64,000 nucleotides of DNA from Holophagaceae bacterium (GTDB lineage Bacteria > Acidobacteriota > Holophagae > Holophagales > Holophagaceae): assembly GCA_021286765.1 (NCBI GenBank), contig JAJTBS010000005.1, positions 124,001-188,000 of the forward strand. Reading direction: 5' to 3'. Below, piece by piece: positions 22,918-33,194 of the stretch. Below the pieces are notes generated by a model, which worked only from the letters and a program-made list of their open reading frames with translations, was not told the DNA's origin and ran no database searches. The position numbers and the translations under genes are program-made. Each line of letters opens with the position of its first letter. Positions within the stretch are counted from its first letter, which is position 1.

Positions 22918-25395
22918 ATGTCCCTGCAGCCCATCCGCGTCATGAAGTTCGGCGGCACCAGCCTGGCCGATGCGGACCGGTTCCGCACGGTGGCGGAGCT
23001 GGTGGGCTCCGCCTGCGCCACCCACCGGGTGTGTGTGGTGGCCTCGGCCATGGCGGGCATCACGAACCTCCTGCTGCATGGGGGGCGTGTCCCCAACCGC
23101 GAGGAGGCGGACCGCCTGCTGGAGGCGTTCCGGGATCGGCACGCCCAGGTGCTGGCGGATCTGGCAAAGGACCTGGGCGCTGAGGCCGGGCCGGTTCAGG
23201 GGGAGCTGGAGGGCCTTGAGGCGCTGGGCCGCCGCCTCCTGCACGGCATGGCCCTGCTGGAGGAAGGACCCCCCTCGGTGCTGGCCCAGGTGTCCAGCCT
23301 CGGGGAGCGGGCCTCCTCCCTGATCCTGACGGCCCTGCTGAAGGCCCAGGGCCTGGCAGCCAGGTATCTCGATCCCGTGGAGCACATCAAAGTCGAAGGC
23401 GATCCCCTGCAGGCCCGGCCCCGCATGGCCGACATCGAGACGGCCTTCGCTGCCGTGGCGTCCGGTCCGGGAGGGCTCTGGGTGCTGCCGGGCTTCTTCG
23501 GCGGGGATGCCCAGGGCCGCATTCTCTCGCTGGGCCGCGGCGGCTCGGACCACAGCGCGGCCCTGGCCGCCGCGGCCCTGAAGTCGGAGCTGCTGGAGAT
23601 CTGGACCGATGTGGCGGGCCTCTACAGCGCCGATCCCTCGCTGGTGCCCGAGGCCTTCCCGCTGCCCGAAGCGAGCTTCGAGGAGGCCATGGAGCTCTCC
23701 TTCTTCGGGGCGAAGGTCCTCCATCCGAAAACCATCCCGCCCGTGCGTGAGCGGGGCATTCCTGTGCGCGTGTGCAGCAGCTTCGACCCTCTCCATCCCG
23801 GCACCGTGATCCGCGAAGAGGTGCCGCCGCCGCCCAGCGGCGTGCGCGGCCTCTCCTTCCTGCGGGACCTCACGGTGGTGAACCTCACGGGTCCGGGCAT
23901 GCCCGGCGTGCCCGGCATCGCGGGCCGCGTGTTCGGCGCCCTGGCGCGGCGGGGCATCTCCGTGGTGCTCATCACGCAGAGTTCCTCCGAGCTCTCCATC
24001 TGCTTCGCCGTGCGTCGGGCCGATGGTCCGGGCGCCGTGGCGGCCATCCAGGAGGCCTTCCCGGCGGAGCTGTCCGCGGGCTTCATCGATCCGGTGCTCC
24101 TGCGTCCGGGCCTGGCCGTGCTCAGCATCGTGGGTGACGGCATGCGCACGCGGCCCGGGGTGGCGGGTACCTTCTTCGACGCGTTGGCGGAGGTGGGCTG
24201 CAACGTGGTGGCCATCGCCCAGGGCGCCAGCGAGCGAATCATCTCCGCGGTGGTGGAGGAGGCCGACGGTGCCCGGGCCATGGCCCACATCCACCGCCGC
24301 TTCTTCCAGACCCAGGTGGTGGTGGACGTGCACCTGCTGGGCGCGGGCAATGTGGGGGGCAGCCTGCTGGGCCAGATCCAGCGCCAGCATGACCAATTGC
24401 TGAGCTTGGGCCTCGACCTCCGTGTGGCCACCGTGGCCACCAGCCGGCGCGTGACGATGGATGCCAAAGGCGTGGACCTCACGCGGTGGCGGGAGGAGCT
24501 GGCCCAGGGCGCCCCCATGGACCTGGACCTGCTGCTGGATTCGGTGCGCACGGGACCGCCCGCCCTGTCCGTGCTGGTGGACTGCAGCACCAGCGGGGAG
24601 CTGGCCGCCCGCTACCCCGACATGTTCGACGCGGGCTTCCACGTGGTGACGGCCAACAAGAAGGCCAACAGCAGCAGCCAGGGCTTCTACCGGGAGCTGC
24701 GCCAGCGCTCCTCGAAGCGAGGCCTTCGCTTTCTCTACGAGGCCAACGTGGGCGCGGGCCTGCCCATCATCGACACGGTGAAGAACCTGGTCATGACCGG
24801 CGACCGCGTGCTGCGGGCCGAGGGCATCCTGTCAGGCTCCATGTCGTACATCCTGGGCCTGCTGGGCGAGGGGGTTGCCCTCTCCGAGGCCGTGAGGCGC
24901 GCCAAGGAGAGCGGCTTCACCGAGCCTGATCCCCGGGACGACCTCAGCGGCATGGACGTGGCGCGCAAGCTGCTCATCCTGGCCCGCGAGCTGGGTCTGG
25001 AGCTGGAGCTGGACGATGTGGCGGTGGAAGGCCTGCTGCCGGCGGACTTCGATGCCACGGGCGACATCCCCGCGTTCATGGCTCGCCTGCCTCAGCTGGA
25101 TGCACCCTTCCGCGAGCGACTGGCCAGCCTGAAGGCCGAAGGCAAGACGCTCCGTTATGTCGGCTCCCTCTCCGAGGGCGGCTGCCGCGTGGGCCTGCTG
25201 CCCGTGGACGCAGAGCATCCCTTCATCGCCATCAAGGGCGGCGAGAACGCCCTGGCCCTGCTCACCGAGCGCTATCAGCCCCATCCCATGGTCATCCGCG
25301 GCTACGGGGCCGGGGCCGAGGTCACGGCCGCGGGTGTGCTGGCGGACATCCTGCGGCTGGTGCCTCCCGGCGCCCGCCCGGCGCGGAGGCTGTGA
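22918..25395 (+). CDS. thrA: Bifunctional aspartate kinase / homoserine dehydrogenase
   Basis: An 825-residue fusion enzyme that catalyses the first and third steps from aspartate to threonine. The N-terminal aspartokinase begins [11 protein letters not shown] and extends to about residue 300. Two ACT-type regulatory regions follow (about 315-465). A homoserine dehydrogenase then begins with the NAD(P) motif [10 protein letters not shown] near residue 475. Start: the ATG at 22918, with GGAG 5 bases upstream; a GTG two codons earlier is less likely. Feedback control by threonine is expected from the ACT domains. It is followed by thrB with a 1-base overlap. Confidence 0.95.
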   Translation: MSLQPIRVMKFGGTSLADADRFRTVAELVGSACATHRVCVVASAMAGITNLLLHGGRVPNREEADRLLEAFRDRHAQVLADLAKDLGAEAGPVQGELEGLEALGRRLLHGMALLEEGPPSVLAQVSSLGERASSLILTALLKAQGLAARYLDPVEHIKVEGDPLQARPRMADIETAFAAVASGPGGLWVLPGFFGGDAQGRILSLGRGGSDHSAALAAAALKSELLEIWTDVAGLYSADPSLVPEAFPLPEASFEEAMELSFFGAKVLHPKTIPPVRERGIPVRVCSSFDPLHPGTVIREEVPPPPSGVRGLSFLRDLTVVNLTGPGMPGVPGIAGRVFGALARRGISVVLITQSSSELSICFAVRRADGPGAVAAIQEAFPAELSAGFIDPVLLRPGLAVLSIVGDGMRTRPGVAGTFFDALAEVGCNVVAIAQGASERIISAVVEEADGARAMAHIHRRFFQTQVVVDVHLLGAGNVGGSLLGQIQRQHDQLLSLGLDLRVATVATSRRVTMDAKGVDLTRWREELAQGAPMDLDLLLDSVRTGPPALSVLVDCSTSGELAARYPDMFDAGFHVVTANKKANSSSQGFYRELRQRSSKRGLRFLYEANVGAGLPIIDTVKNLVMTGDRVLRAEGILSGSMSYILGLLGEGVALSEAVRRAKESGFTEPDPRDDLSGMDVARKLLILARELGLELELDDVAVEGLLPADFDATGDIPAFMARLPQLDAPFRERLASLKAEGKTLRYVGSLSEGGCRVGLLPVDAEHPFIAIKGGENALALLTERYQPHPMVIRGYGAGAEVTAAGVLADILRLVPPGARPARRL

Positions 25396-26411
25396 TGGCG
25401 GGCCTTTCCGACCTGCCCGCCACGGGCCTGGTGGCCTACGCCCCCGCCAGCATCGGCAACCTGGCCGCGGGCTTTGACCTGCTGGGCGCGGCCCTGGCCC
25501 CCCTGGACGGCAGCCTTCTGGGGGACCTGGTGCATGTGGACCACGCGGCCGAGTCCTCTTTCCAGATCACCGGCCCCTTCGCTGCGGCGCTGGCAGATGA
25601 CACCCGCCCCAACCTCGCGCTGCAGGTCCGCGATCTCTTCGTGGAGGCCGTGCGGACGCGGGGCGACGAGGTGGGCCCCTTCGCCATCACCCTGGAGAAG
25701 CGCCTGCCCGTGGCCAGCGGTCTGGGTTCCAGCGCCAGCTCCATCGTGGCCACCCTGGTGGCCCTGCAGGCCCTCTGCGGCGAGCCCCTGGACGGCTCCG
25801 ACCTGCTCGACCTGGCGGGCCGGGCGGAGGGTCTCACCAGCGGCGGCCGGCACCTCGACAACGTGGCACCTTCACTCCTGGGCGGGCTCCAGCTGATGGT
25901 GCCCGGGCGAGGCGGCGCCCCCGCCACCCGTCGCCTGCCCTGGCCCTCGGACCTGCTGCTGGTGGTGGTGCACCCGGCCTTCCAGTTGTCCACGGCGAAA
26001 AGCCGCAGCGCGCTTCCGGAGCGCCCGGAGTGGGGCGCCACCGTGGACTTCGCCGGCAATCTGGCAAGCCTGGTGCAAGCCCTCCACAGCGGTGACCGCG
26101 CCCTGCTCAGCCGCTGCCTGCGCGACCCGATCGTGGAGGTCCACCGCGCGCCGCTGGTGCCAGGGTTCCATGCCGCCCAGGCTGCGGCGAGGCAGCTGGG
26201 TGCCCTGGGCTGCAGCCTGTCGGGTTCGGGCCCCTCGATGTTCGCCGTGGCGGAGGATGAGGCCCAGGCCGCGGCCATCAGCGACGCCATCCGCAGAGCC
26301 TTTGCCGAGGCCGGATTGGAGAGCCGGGCCTGGATCTGTGCCCTGGATCCCGATGGGGCCCGCGTCATCACCCCTGGTTCGCATCATCCGTCGCGCGAGG
26401 CCCACCCATGA
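25395..26411 (+). CDS. thrB: Homoserine kinase
   Basis: A 338-residue GHMP-family kinase that phosphorylates homoserine. The phosphate-binding loop is LPVASGLGSSASSIVATL, the N-terminal motif is YAPASIGNLAAGFDLLG, and the C-terminal GSGPSMFAV motif is present. The ATG shares one base with the thrA stop (TGATG). A GTG one codon earlier could also start. It overlaps thrC by 4 bases, which indicates coupled translation in thrABC. Confidence 0.93.
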   Translation: MAGLSDLPATGLVAYAPASIGNLAAGFDLLGAALAPLDGSLLGDLVHVDHAAESSFQITGPFAAALADDTRPNLALQVRDLFVEAVRTRGDEVGPFAITLEKRLPVASGLGSSASSIVATLVALQALCGEPLDGSDLLDLAGRAEGLTSGGRHLDNVAPSLLGGLQLMVPGRGGAPATRRLPWPSDLLLVVVHPAFQLSTAKSRSALPERPEWGATVDFAGNLASLVQALHSGDRALLSRCLRDPIVEVHRAPLVPGFHAAQAAARQLGALGCSLSGSGPSMFAVAEDEAQAAAISDAIRRAFAEAGLESRAWICALDPDGARVITPGSHHPSREAHP

Positions 26412-27676
26412 GACTGGTCAGCACACGCACGCCCGATCTTTCCGCCACCTTCGTCGAGGCCGTGCAGGCGGGGCTCGCCCCGGATGGCGGGCTCTTCGTG
26501 CCGGCGACGATGCCGCGTTTTGCCGATGTTCCCGACCTGCTCAAGCTGGACTTCGCCACCCGCTCGGTGGAGATCCTCCAGCGGCTGCTGGGCGATGAGA
26601 TTCCCCGCGAGGTCGTGGCGCAGCTGGCGCGCTCCGCCTTCACCTTTCCGGCTCCCCTGGTGCCGGTGGAGGGCCGAATCGGGGCCCTCGAGCTCTTCCA
26701 TGGACCCACCCTGGCCTTCAAGGACTTTGGCGCGCGGTTCCTGGCCCGCGTGCTGGCGCTGGGCGCCGAAGGCCGCCGTCGCACGGTGCTGACGGCCACC
26801 TCCGGCGACACCGGCGCCGCCGTGGCCAGCGCTTTCCACGGCCTGCCCGGGGTGCAGGTGGTGGTGCTCTATCCGGCGGGCCGCGTGTCGCCCTTGCAGG
26901 AGCGCCAGTTCGCCACCTGCGGCGGCAACGTGCTGGCGCTGGCCGTCGAAGGCGCCTTCGACGACTGCCAGCGCCTGGTGAAGGGGGCCTTCGATGATGC
27001 CGAGCTGGTGGGGCGCCTGGGCCTGACGTCCGCCAACAGCATCAACATCGCCCGGCTGCTGGCGCAGACACTCTACTACTTCGAGGCTGTGGCCCAGGTT
27101 GAGGACGATGCGCCCCTGGTGGTCTCCGTGCCCAGCGGCAACTTCGGCAACCTCACGGCGGGGCTCTGGGCGCAACGGATGGGCGCTCCGATCTCCGCCT
27201 TCGTGGCCGCCACCAATGCCAACCGCGTGGTGCCGGACTACCTCGACTCCGGTGTGTACCAGCCCAAGGCCTCGGTGGCCACACTGTCCAACGCCATGGA
27301 CGTGGGCTCGCCAAGCAACTGGGAGCGCATCCACTCGCTGTTCGATGGCGACCACGAGGCCATGACCGCCGCCCTCCGCTGGGGCAGCTGCACCGATGAG
27401 GCAACCGAACAGATCGTGCTCGACCTGGATCGGGCTGGTTACCTGGCGGATCCCCACGGGGCCGTGGCCTGCCATGTGCTCCGGGCCAACCTGCGCGAGG
27501 GTGAGCGGGGCGTCTTCCTCGCCACGGCCCACCCGGCCAAATTCCGCGAAGCCCTGGCCCCGGCCGTCGGTCGGGACATCCCGTTGCCCCAGGCACTGAG
27601 CGATCTGCTGGAGCTGCCGCTGCTCCACGAGCCCCTGGCCACCGATCAGGCGGCGCTGCGGCGACGCCTGATCTGA
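26408..27676 (+). CDS. thrC: Threonine synthase
   Basis: A 422-residue PLP enzyme that converts phosphohomoserine to threonine. The PLP lysine motif is GPTLAFKDFGARFL, followed by LTATSGDTGAAVASAF and the phosphate-loop segment VPSGNFGNLTAG. The length fits the class seen in Gram-negative bacteria. Last gene of thrLABC. No clear hairpin is seen in the 34 bases before the convergent peptidase gene. Confidence 0.94.
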   Translation: MRLVSTRTPDLSATFVEAVQAGLAPDGGLFVPATMPRFADVPDLLKLDFATRSVEILQRLLGDEIPREVVAQLARSAFTFPAPLVPVEGRIGALELFHGPTLAFKDFGARFLARVLALGAEGRRRTVLTATSGDTGAAVASAFHGLPGVQVVVLYPAGRVSPLQERQFATCGGNVLALAVEGAFDDCQRLVKGAFDDAELVGRLGLTSANSINIARLLAQTLYYFEAVAQVEDDAPLVVSVPSGNFGNLTAGLWAQRMGAPISAFVAATNANRVVPDYLDSGVYQPKASVATLSNAMDVGSPSNWERIHSLFDGDHEAMTAALRWGSCTDEATEQIVLDLDRAGYLADPHGAVACHVLRANLREGERGVFLATAHPAKFREALAPAVGRDIPLPQALSDLLELPLLHEPLATDQAALRRRLI

Positions 27677-27710
27677 CGCCGGCCGGGGCCGTGGCGATCC
27701 CCGAACCGGT

Positions 27711-29861
27711 CTAGAAGGCCAGGACCTGGCGGACCACCCTCGTGTCGGTGTAAGGGTCCACCGGGGCCGGGATCAGGCCCGGGGGCCGGGGCGGCGTGCC
27801 CGGTGGGAGGCCGGGCAGGATGGCATCCACGGTCAGGCGGGATCCCTGCCGGGGGGCCAGCCCAAGGGTGAGGTTCGCTGGAGGGGCGAACCAGTGGACC
27901 CGTCGGGCGGCTGGGAGGGGGGTGCCATCCAGGGTCATTCCCGACAGGGGCGCGTCCGCAGACAATACCAGCGCCAGGGCCCGTTCCGGGAGGGCGATGG
28001 TCAGCTGCTTCCCCTCCAGAATTAGCGAGGGCCGCGCCAGATGAAGGACCGGGGTCGGGCTGGCCTGGGCGCGCCGGCCCCCGAAGCGGATCTCCCCGGC
28101 GGGTTCTGTCCGCAGGGATCGGGTCCAGGCATCGGGATCGTGGAAGCTCACCCAGTGCGCTTTCCCGGTGTCTGCCTCTTCGAGGTAGGCCAGGGTGCTG
28201 AGGTGCGGACCGGTTGTGGTGGCTCCTGCCGCGAAGCAGAGCATGGCGGTGCCCAGGCCGATGGCGGGCAGCGCCATGGGGTGCGCCTGGAAAGGGGCCC
28301 GCAGGAGGGGAAGCAAGGGAATCAGTCCGAAGGCCAGCATCAGGCCCAGGAAGCCGGGCAGGCTGAAGCCCAGCAAGAGGGCGAGGCTGTGCCATACGGC
28401 GGGGAAGAGCAGCAGCAGCGGGAGGCCGGCGACCCAGGGCTTCTCCCACCAAAGTCCCAGCATGGCGAACAGCAGGGGCCAGAGCAGGAGGTAGGTGGCG
28501 CCGGGTAGAAGGGCGGTGGCGACCACGAGGGCCAGCAACCACAAGGCCAGGGCCCCCAGCACGAGGCATCGGGCCTCGAAGCGGCGGAGCGCCCAGCCCC
28601 ACACCCAAGCCAGGATGGCCAGGGCGGCTGCGAGCAGGGCCCCCTCGAACCAGCCCACCCCGTAGGGATCCTGGTTGGGAATGCCCTGACGGAAGGGCCT
28701 TACCAGAAGCCCCGCCACCTGGCCGGTGAGGGCGCCTGCGGCCAGGCTGCCGAGCGCCAGGCCCGTGCCGGCCAGGCCGCTCCGCCAGGCACCCCGCTCC
28801 CGGCGGAAGCGCCAGAGCAGGGTGGCGAAGGCGGCCAGGGCCACCGCAGTCAGGGGCCAGGCCAGGGTGGCGGGGTAGAGCAGCAGGATCCGGCCCAGCA
28901 CGTCGAAGTAGATGGCCTCGCCCTGCCCGGGCCGGGTGACAGCCCCCAGGTCGGCGGCGAGGAAGCGGCGGCCGAGGGCGAGGGCCGTGTCCCCATGCTG
29001 CTGGAGGCTGCGCTGATCCAGGCCTTCTGGGGTGTCGAGCGCGGTGTGGTAGTGCTGCCACGTTCCCACGAAGGCGAAATTGAGCCCGGCCATGCCCGCC
29101 TGCTTGAGCACGGTCAGATCCGTGTCGTTGGGCAGCAGCTTGTAGAGGGCGTACATCAGCGAGGAGGCGTGGGGCCTGGGAGCCGCCGAGGCGAACTCAC
29201 GCATGAGCGGCAGGTTGCCTTCGCTGGTCTCGAACATGAAGACCGGGCCGCCGCCGCCCCGCGCCTCGAAGTTGAGCGCGAGGGTGGGACCCTTCTCCCC
29301 GAGGGCATCGACATAGCCCTGGGCGCCCAGGAGGCCCACCTCCTCGGCATCGGTGATGAGGATGCGGAGGGTGTTCCGATCCGGTGCCAGGGCCCTCGCC
29401 GTTTCGAGCAGGGCAGCCACGCCGGCGGCATCGTCGCCCGCGCCGGGTCCGGTGCCATGGGAGTCATAGTGCGCCACGAGCAGCAGCGTGCCGGTGGGGG
29501 CGCTGCCGGGCTTTTCGGCGACGATGTTCTCCACGGTCGCGAGGACCAGGTCGCGCTCCCCATGGGCGCGCCATGCGGTCCGCTTCTGGACGGCGGTGGT
29601 GAATCCGAGGTGCCGGAAGGACGCGACCAGGTGGTCGCGGAGGCGGTCGTGTTCCAGCGTGCCCAGGGGGTGCGGGGCCTGAGCGAGCTCGCGCACGTGG
29701 ACCATGGCCCGCTCCGCGGAGAAGCGGTCGGCGGGGGCGCTGGCCGGGACCGGGTCTGGCGGTGCCTGCAGGTGCATCGCGCCGGCGGTGATGAGGCCGA
29801 GCAGCAGCAGGGTGGCGAGGGGACGTTGCAGGAGGTCCAGCACGGAACGGGCCGTCCTCAA
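27711..29861 (-). CDS. M28-family membrane metallopeptidase
   Basis: A 716-residue protein. One N-terminal membrane segment precedes a zinc peptidase domain (about 45-310) with the M28 ligands: His131 and Asp133 in AHYDSHG, Asp143/144 in GAGDDAAG, Glu173/174 in DAEEVGLLG, and a late His in QHYHTALD. Around eight to nine hydrophobic segments (about 330-590) and a beta-rich extracytoplasmic tail follow. This layout matches ERMP1/Fxna-like M28 peptidases. The active site should face the periplasm. It overlaps the upstream GDPD gene by 4 bases. Confidence 0.83.
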   Translation of the reverse strand: MRTARSVLDLLQRPLATLLLLGLITAGAMHLQAPPDPVPASAPADRFSAERAMVHVRELAQAPHPLGTLEHDRLRDHLVASFRHLGFTTAVQKRTAWRAHGERDLVLATVENIVAEKPGSAPTGTLLLVAHYDSHGTGPGAGDDAAGVAALLETARALAPDRNTLRILITDAEEVGLLGAQGYVDALGEKGPTLALNFEARGGGGPVFMFETSEGNLPLMREFASAAPRPHASSLMYALYKLLPNDTDLTVLKQAGMAGLNFAFVGTWQHYHTALDTPEGLDQRSLQQHGDTALALGRRFLAADLGAVTRPGQGEAIYFDVLGRILLLYPATLAWPLTAVALAAFATLLWRFRRERGAWRSGLAGTGLALGSLAAGALTGQVAGLLVRPFRQGIPNQDPYGVGWFEGALLAAALAILAWVWGWALRRFEARCLVLGALALWLLALVVATALLPGATYLLLWPLLFAMLGLWWEKPWVAGLPLLLLFPAVWHSLALLLGFSLPGFLGLMLAFGLIPLLPLLRAPFQAHPMALPAIGLGTAMLCFAAGATTTGPHLSTLAYLEEADTGKAHWVSFHDPDAWTRSLRTEPAGEIRFGGRRAQASPTPVLHLARPSLILEGKQLTIALPERALALVLSADAPLSGMTLDGTPLPAARRVHWFAPPANLTLGLAPRQGSRLTVDAILPGLPPGTPPRPPGLIPAPVDPYTDTRVVRQVLAF

Positions 29862-30517
29862 AGCCCGTCCGCGATGAGTACCGCCGGGTTGAAGGTCAGC
29901 TCCCCAGCTTCGGCCGGCGTCTTCATCCCCCAGAGGGCCAGGCGGTCGGCATAGGGCGCCCAGAGCTCGGGCCTGGCCTTCACGGCCTTCAGGGGCGGGT
30001 GGAACCAGAGGGCCCCGGGCAGGTCGGCCAATTCCTCGGCCGTGAGGTCGAGGGCCTCGTCGGTCTCCCAGAGGAAGCCGCAGCGGGCGGTTTCACAGGC
30101 GGCCCACAGCTGCAGAACCTCGCTGTGCTCGAAGCTGCTGAACAGCACGCGATCCAGGGCCTCGGCAGCCTCCACGGTGGCCAGGGCCTGCTGCCAGCCG
30201 GGCTCGCCCTTCAGCTCGACGTTGATGAGCTTGGCGGGCAGCTCCAGGGCGTCCGCCAGCCGGGGCACGGGCTCGCCGTTCTTCAGGGGGGGCAGCTCCG
30301 CCGCCTTCATCTGGCGCAGGAGCCCGGAGCCCTTCGCCGTGCGGGAAAGGTCTTCGTCGTGGAGCACCAGACAGACCCCGTCCCGGGTTGGCTGCACGTC
30401 CAGTTCGAAGCCGTCCATGCCTGCGGCCAGAGCAGCACGGAAGGCCTCAAGGCTGTTCTCCAGGTGCTTCGAGGAGAGTCCGCGGTGGCCGAGGATGAGG
30501 GGACGGTTGGAGGGCAT
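29858..30517 (-). CDS. Glycerophosphodiester phosphodiesterase
   Basis: A 219-residue single-domain GDPD that hydrolyses glycerophosphodiesters to glycerol-3-phosphate and an alcohol. The catalytic pattern is intact: His11-Arg12, ENSLEAF (Glu20), Glu38/Asp40 in GFELDVQPTRDG and His53 in HDEDLSRT. There is no signal peptide, so it is the cytoplasmic UgpQ-like form. I chose the ATG at 30517; the frame is open 18 codons further but without homology. It is coupled by a 4-base overlap to the M28 peptidase gene. Confidence 0.88.
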   Translation of the reverse strand: MPSNRPLILGHRGLSSKHLENSLEAFRAALAAGMDGFELDVQPTRDGVCLVLHDEDLSRTAKGSGLLRQMKAAELPPLKNGEPVPRLADALELPAKLINVELKGEPGWQQALATVEAAEALDRVLFSSFEHSEVLQLWAACETARCGFLWETDEALDLTAEELADLPGALWFHPPLKAVKARPELWAPYADRLALWGMKTPAEAGELTFNPAVLIADGL

Positions 30518-30626
30518 GGCGACTCCCGGATCTGAAGTTGATTCTGCCTGGAAAGCCGCAGCCCGCCGCACGGGATTCCACCTTTGGCCCGGCCGCGCCG
30601 ATGAGGGTATCTGAGGGGAATCGAGG

Positions 30627-31814
30627 ATGCGGATCCTGCTGGTGGATGGTGATGGGGACCTGCTTCAGGCGATTCGGCGCGCTTTCTGGAAGCGCCACCG
30701 AACCTGGGAGGTCCTGCTGGCGCAGACCGGGGCCGAGGCTGTCCAGGCGCTGGGCCGGGATCCGGTGGACATCGTCATTTCAGACATGGGGCTACCGGAC
30801 ATGGAGGGCGCCGACCTAATCCACCAGGTGCGGGTCCTCCAGCCCGGGGCCGTGCGCATTGCGCTGGCGGCCGACCCCCTCGCCGAGTGGCTGGAGCGGG
30901 TTGAAGGGGATCTGCACCGCCTCTTCATCAAGCCGCTGGAGCCGGATTTCCTCATCGGAGCCGTGGAAAGCCTCGACATCGAGGACGATGAAACGAATGT
31001 CCGGGCGGTCCGCGCCTTCGTGGGCGGGCTGGGCCGGATCCCGAGCCTTCCGAGCCTCTATCAAGAGCTGCTGGCGCTCCTTCAGCGCGAGGACGCCGGC
31101 ATGAACGAGGTGGCCCGCCTCATCCGCAAGGACCTGGGCGTGGCCAGCCAGGTGCTGAAGCTGGCCAACTCGGTCCATTGCGCATCGGATCGCCCCGTGG
31201 CGGAGTTGGGCCGGGCCGTGGCCATGCTGGGCGTGGATTCCCTGCGCTCCCTGGTGCTGTTCCGGGGGCTCATCTCCGGCATCGATTCCCCACGGCCCCA
31301 GGGCCTCGACCTGGAGAAGCTCTGGCTCCATTCCTTCGAGGTGGCCACCGGGGTGCGCAAGCTGGTGGTGCTGGAGGGCGCCACGCAGCTCGCGGACCTC
31401 GCCTTCTCCGTGGGGCTGTTGCACGACATCGGATTGGTGGTGCTGGCCACGGATCCGGCGGGTCGCTACCGGGCCATCCTGGAGCAGGCGCAGACGAGCC
31501 GCATCCCGCTGGCGGTGCTCGAGCACGATACCTATGGGGTGGACCACGCGCAGGTCGGAGCCCATCTCCTGAACCTCTGGGGGCTGCCGCCCACCTTCTG
31601 TCGCCCCGTCCGCGAACACCACGCGCCGCCTGCCGGAGGCGATGGTTTCCCGCTGTCCGCGGCCCTGCACCTGGCGGACGCCCGCCACGGCGGGGGCAAG
31701 ACCGCGGGCATCTTCGCGGATGGCCGGTGGGGCCTCCATCCGCACGTGCTGAGCGATCCCGAGCGCTTCGCCCGCTGGAAGGGCTGTCTGGCCATGGACG
31801 ACAAGGACGCCTAG
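30627..31814 (+). CDS. Response regulator with HDOD output domain
   Basis: A 395-residue protein. The receiver domain (1-120) has the phospho-acceptor Asp53 in VISDMGLPDMEG and Lys in IKPLEPD. A HDOD domain (about 138-340) follows, with KDLGVASQVLKLANS and SVGLLHDIGLVVL. HDOD proteins are found in signalling and sometimes in c-di-GMP or motility control; they need not be hydrolases. No cognate kinase is adjacent, although a hybrid kinase lies one gene away. Its stop codon overlaps the stop of the convergent oxidase gene in a CTAG. Confidence 0.87.
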   Translation: MRILLVDGDGDLLQAIRRAFWKRHRTWEVLLAQTGAEAVQALGRDPVDIVISDMGLPDMEGADLIHQVRVLQPGAVRIALAADPLAEWLERVEGDLHRLFIKPLEPDFLIGAVESLDIEDDETNVRAVRAFVGGLGRIPSLPSLYQELLALLQREDAGMNEVARLIRKDLGVASQVLKLANSVHCASDRPVAELGRAVAMLGVDSLRSLVLFRGLISGIDSPRPQGLDLEKLWLHSFEVATGVRKLVVLEGATQLADLAFSVGLLHDIGLVVLATDPAGRYRAILEQAQTSRIPLAVLEHDTYGVDHAQVGAHLLNLWGLPPTFCRPVREHHAPPAGGDGFPLSAALHLADARHGGGKTAGIFADGRWGLHPHVLSDPERFARWKGCLAMDDKDA

Positions 31815-33148
31815 ATCACCTTGCCGGGATTGAAGATGTTTTGCGGATCCAGGGCCTGCTTGAGGGCGCGCAGGGCCCGCACCTGGGCCGGGTCGGCCAG
31901 GGCCAGGAAGGCCTCCCGCTTGGCCAGGCCGATGCCGTGTTCGCCGCTGAGGGTGCCACCGAGGCTCAGCGCGAGCCCGAAGAGGTCCATGAGCTGGCGT
32001 TCCAGCTGCGCGGGATCGGTTTCCCCGGCGGCCAGGAGGTTCACATGCAAGTTGCCATCGCCCAGGTGCCCATAGGTGACGGCGGGAATGCCCAGGCGGT
32101 TGATCCCCGCGAAGAAGTCGCGGAGGCGGCTGCGGGGCACCACGATGTCCTCGCTGACCTTCTTCGGGTGGCGCTCCTTCAGGAAGGCGCTGGTCATGCG
32201 GCGCACGGCCCAGATGGCCTGCCGCTGGCGCACGTCCGAGGCGATTTCCAGGCCGTCGGCCAAGGGCCCCAGGAGGTCGAGCAGGCCTTCGAGGAAGGAT
32301 TCTGAAGTGCAGCCGCGTTCATCGAATTCGAGGATGGCCAGCGCCTCACCGGGCAGGCGCCGGGCCCCCTCCGGGCCGTGGGCGCGCAGCTCTCCCAGCA
32401 CCGCGGGATCGAAGAACTCGAAGGCGCTGGGCAGGTAGCCCGCGCCGCAGAGGCGCCCGGGCAGCTCCAGCAGGTCTTCCCAGCGCTTCACGGGCAGCAG
32501 GAGGGTGGCGAACTCCCGGGGCAGGGGCGTGAGCCGCAGGGTGGCCCCCACAATGAAGCCGAAGATGCCTTCGCTGCCGACGAGGAGCTGGCCGAGGTTG
32601 GGGCCGGCGTTGGCCTTCACGCTGCGGATGCCGAAAGTGTGGAGTTCCCCGTCTTCGAGGAGGGCCTCCACGGCCAGGACCCAGTGCCGGGTCATGCCGT
32701 ACTTGCAGGCATTGGGCCCCCCGGCATTGGTGGCCAGGGTTCCCCCGAGGGCGCAGCTCTCCCAGGAATTGGGATCCGGCGGGTAGAAGAGCCCCTGGGC
32801 TTCCGCCGCAGCCTTCACCTCGCGCAGGGGTGCGCTGGCGGGGGCCCGGAGGCAGAGGTCCTGGGGAGAGATCTGGATCTCGCCGGGCCACTCGGAGAAG
32901 TCCACCACCACGGCCCGCGCGGTGGGGAGGCATCCACCCGCCTTGCCCGTGCCGGCCCCCCTGGGCACAAGGCTGAAGCCTTCCGCTTTGGCCCGGCGGA
33001 CCAGCTCACGGAGGGCCCGGGGGCCGTGGGGCTTCACCACCGCCAGGGGCGGCACGCCACGCAGATGGGACTCATCCTGGAGGAAGGGCGCCAGATCACC
33101 TGGATCGGTGATGATCGCGGCCTCGTGTATTTCCAGGAATGGATTCAT
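31811..33148 (-). CDS. FAD-binding GlcD-type 2-hydroxyacid dehydrogenase
   Basis: A 445-residue flavoenzyme of the vanillyl-alcohol-oxidase/PCMH family. The FAD loops are VPRGAGTGKAGG and SCALGGTLATNAGGPNACKYG. The C-terminal metal-site and cap motifs are YGHLGDGNLHVNLL and SGEHGIGLAKR. Relatives oxidise glycolate or D-lactate and pass electrons to quinone or an electron-transfer protein. No FeS partner (glcE/F) is adjacent, so D-lactate dehydrogenase-like use is as likely. I chose the ATG at 33148. Confidence 0.87.
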   Translation of the reverse strand: MNPFLEIHEAAIITDPGDLAPFLQDESHLRGVPPLAVVKPHGPRALRELVRRAKAEGFSLVPRGAGTGKAGGCLPTARAVVVDFSEWPGEIQISPQDLCLRAPASAPLREVKAAAEAQGLFYPPDPNSWESCALGGTLATNAGGPNACKYGMTRHWVLAVEALLEDGELHTFGIRSVKANAGPNLGQLLVGSEGIFGFIVGATLRLTPLPREFATLLLPVKRWEDLLELPGRLCGAGYLPSAFEFFDPAVLGELRAHGPEGARRLPGEALAILEFDERGCTSESFLEGLLDLLGPLADGLEIASDVRQRQAIWAVRRMTSAFLKERHPKKVSEDIVVPRSRLRDFFAGINRLGIPAVTYGHLGDGNLHVNLLAAGETDPAQLERQLMDLFGLALSLGGTLSGEHGIGLAKREAFLALADPAQVRALRALKQALDPQNIFNPGKVI

Positions 33149-33194
33149 GGATCCAGTGTGACGGAAGGTGGTCCGCCCAGGTAAGCTGGCCCTC

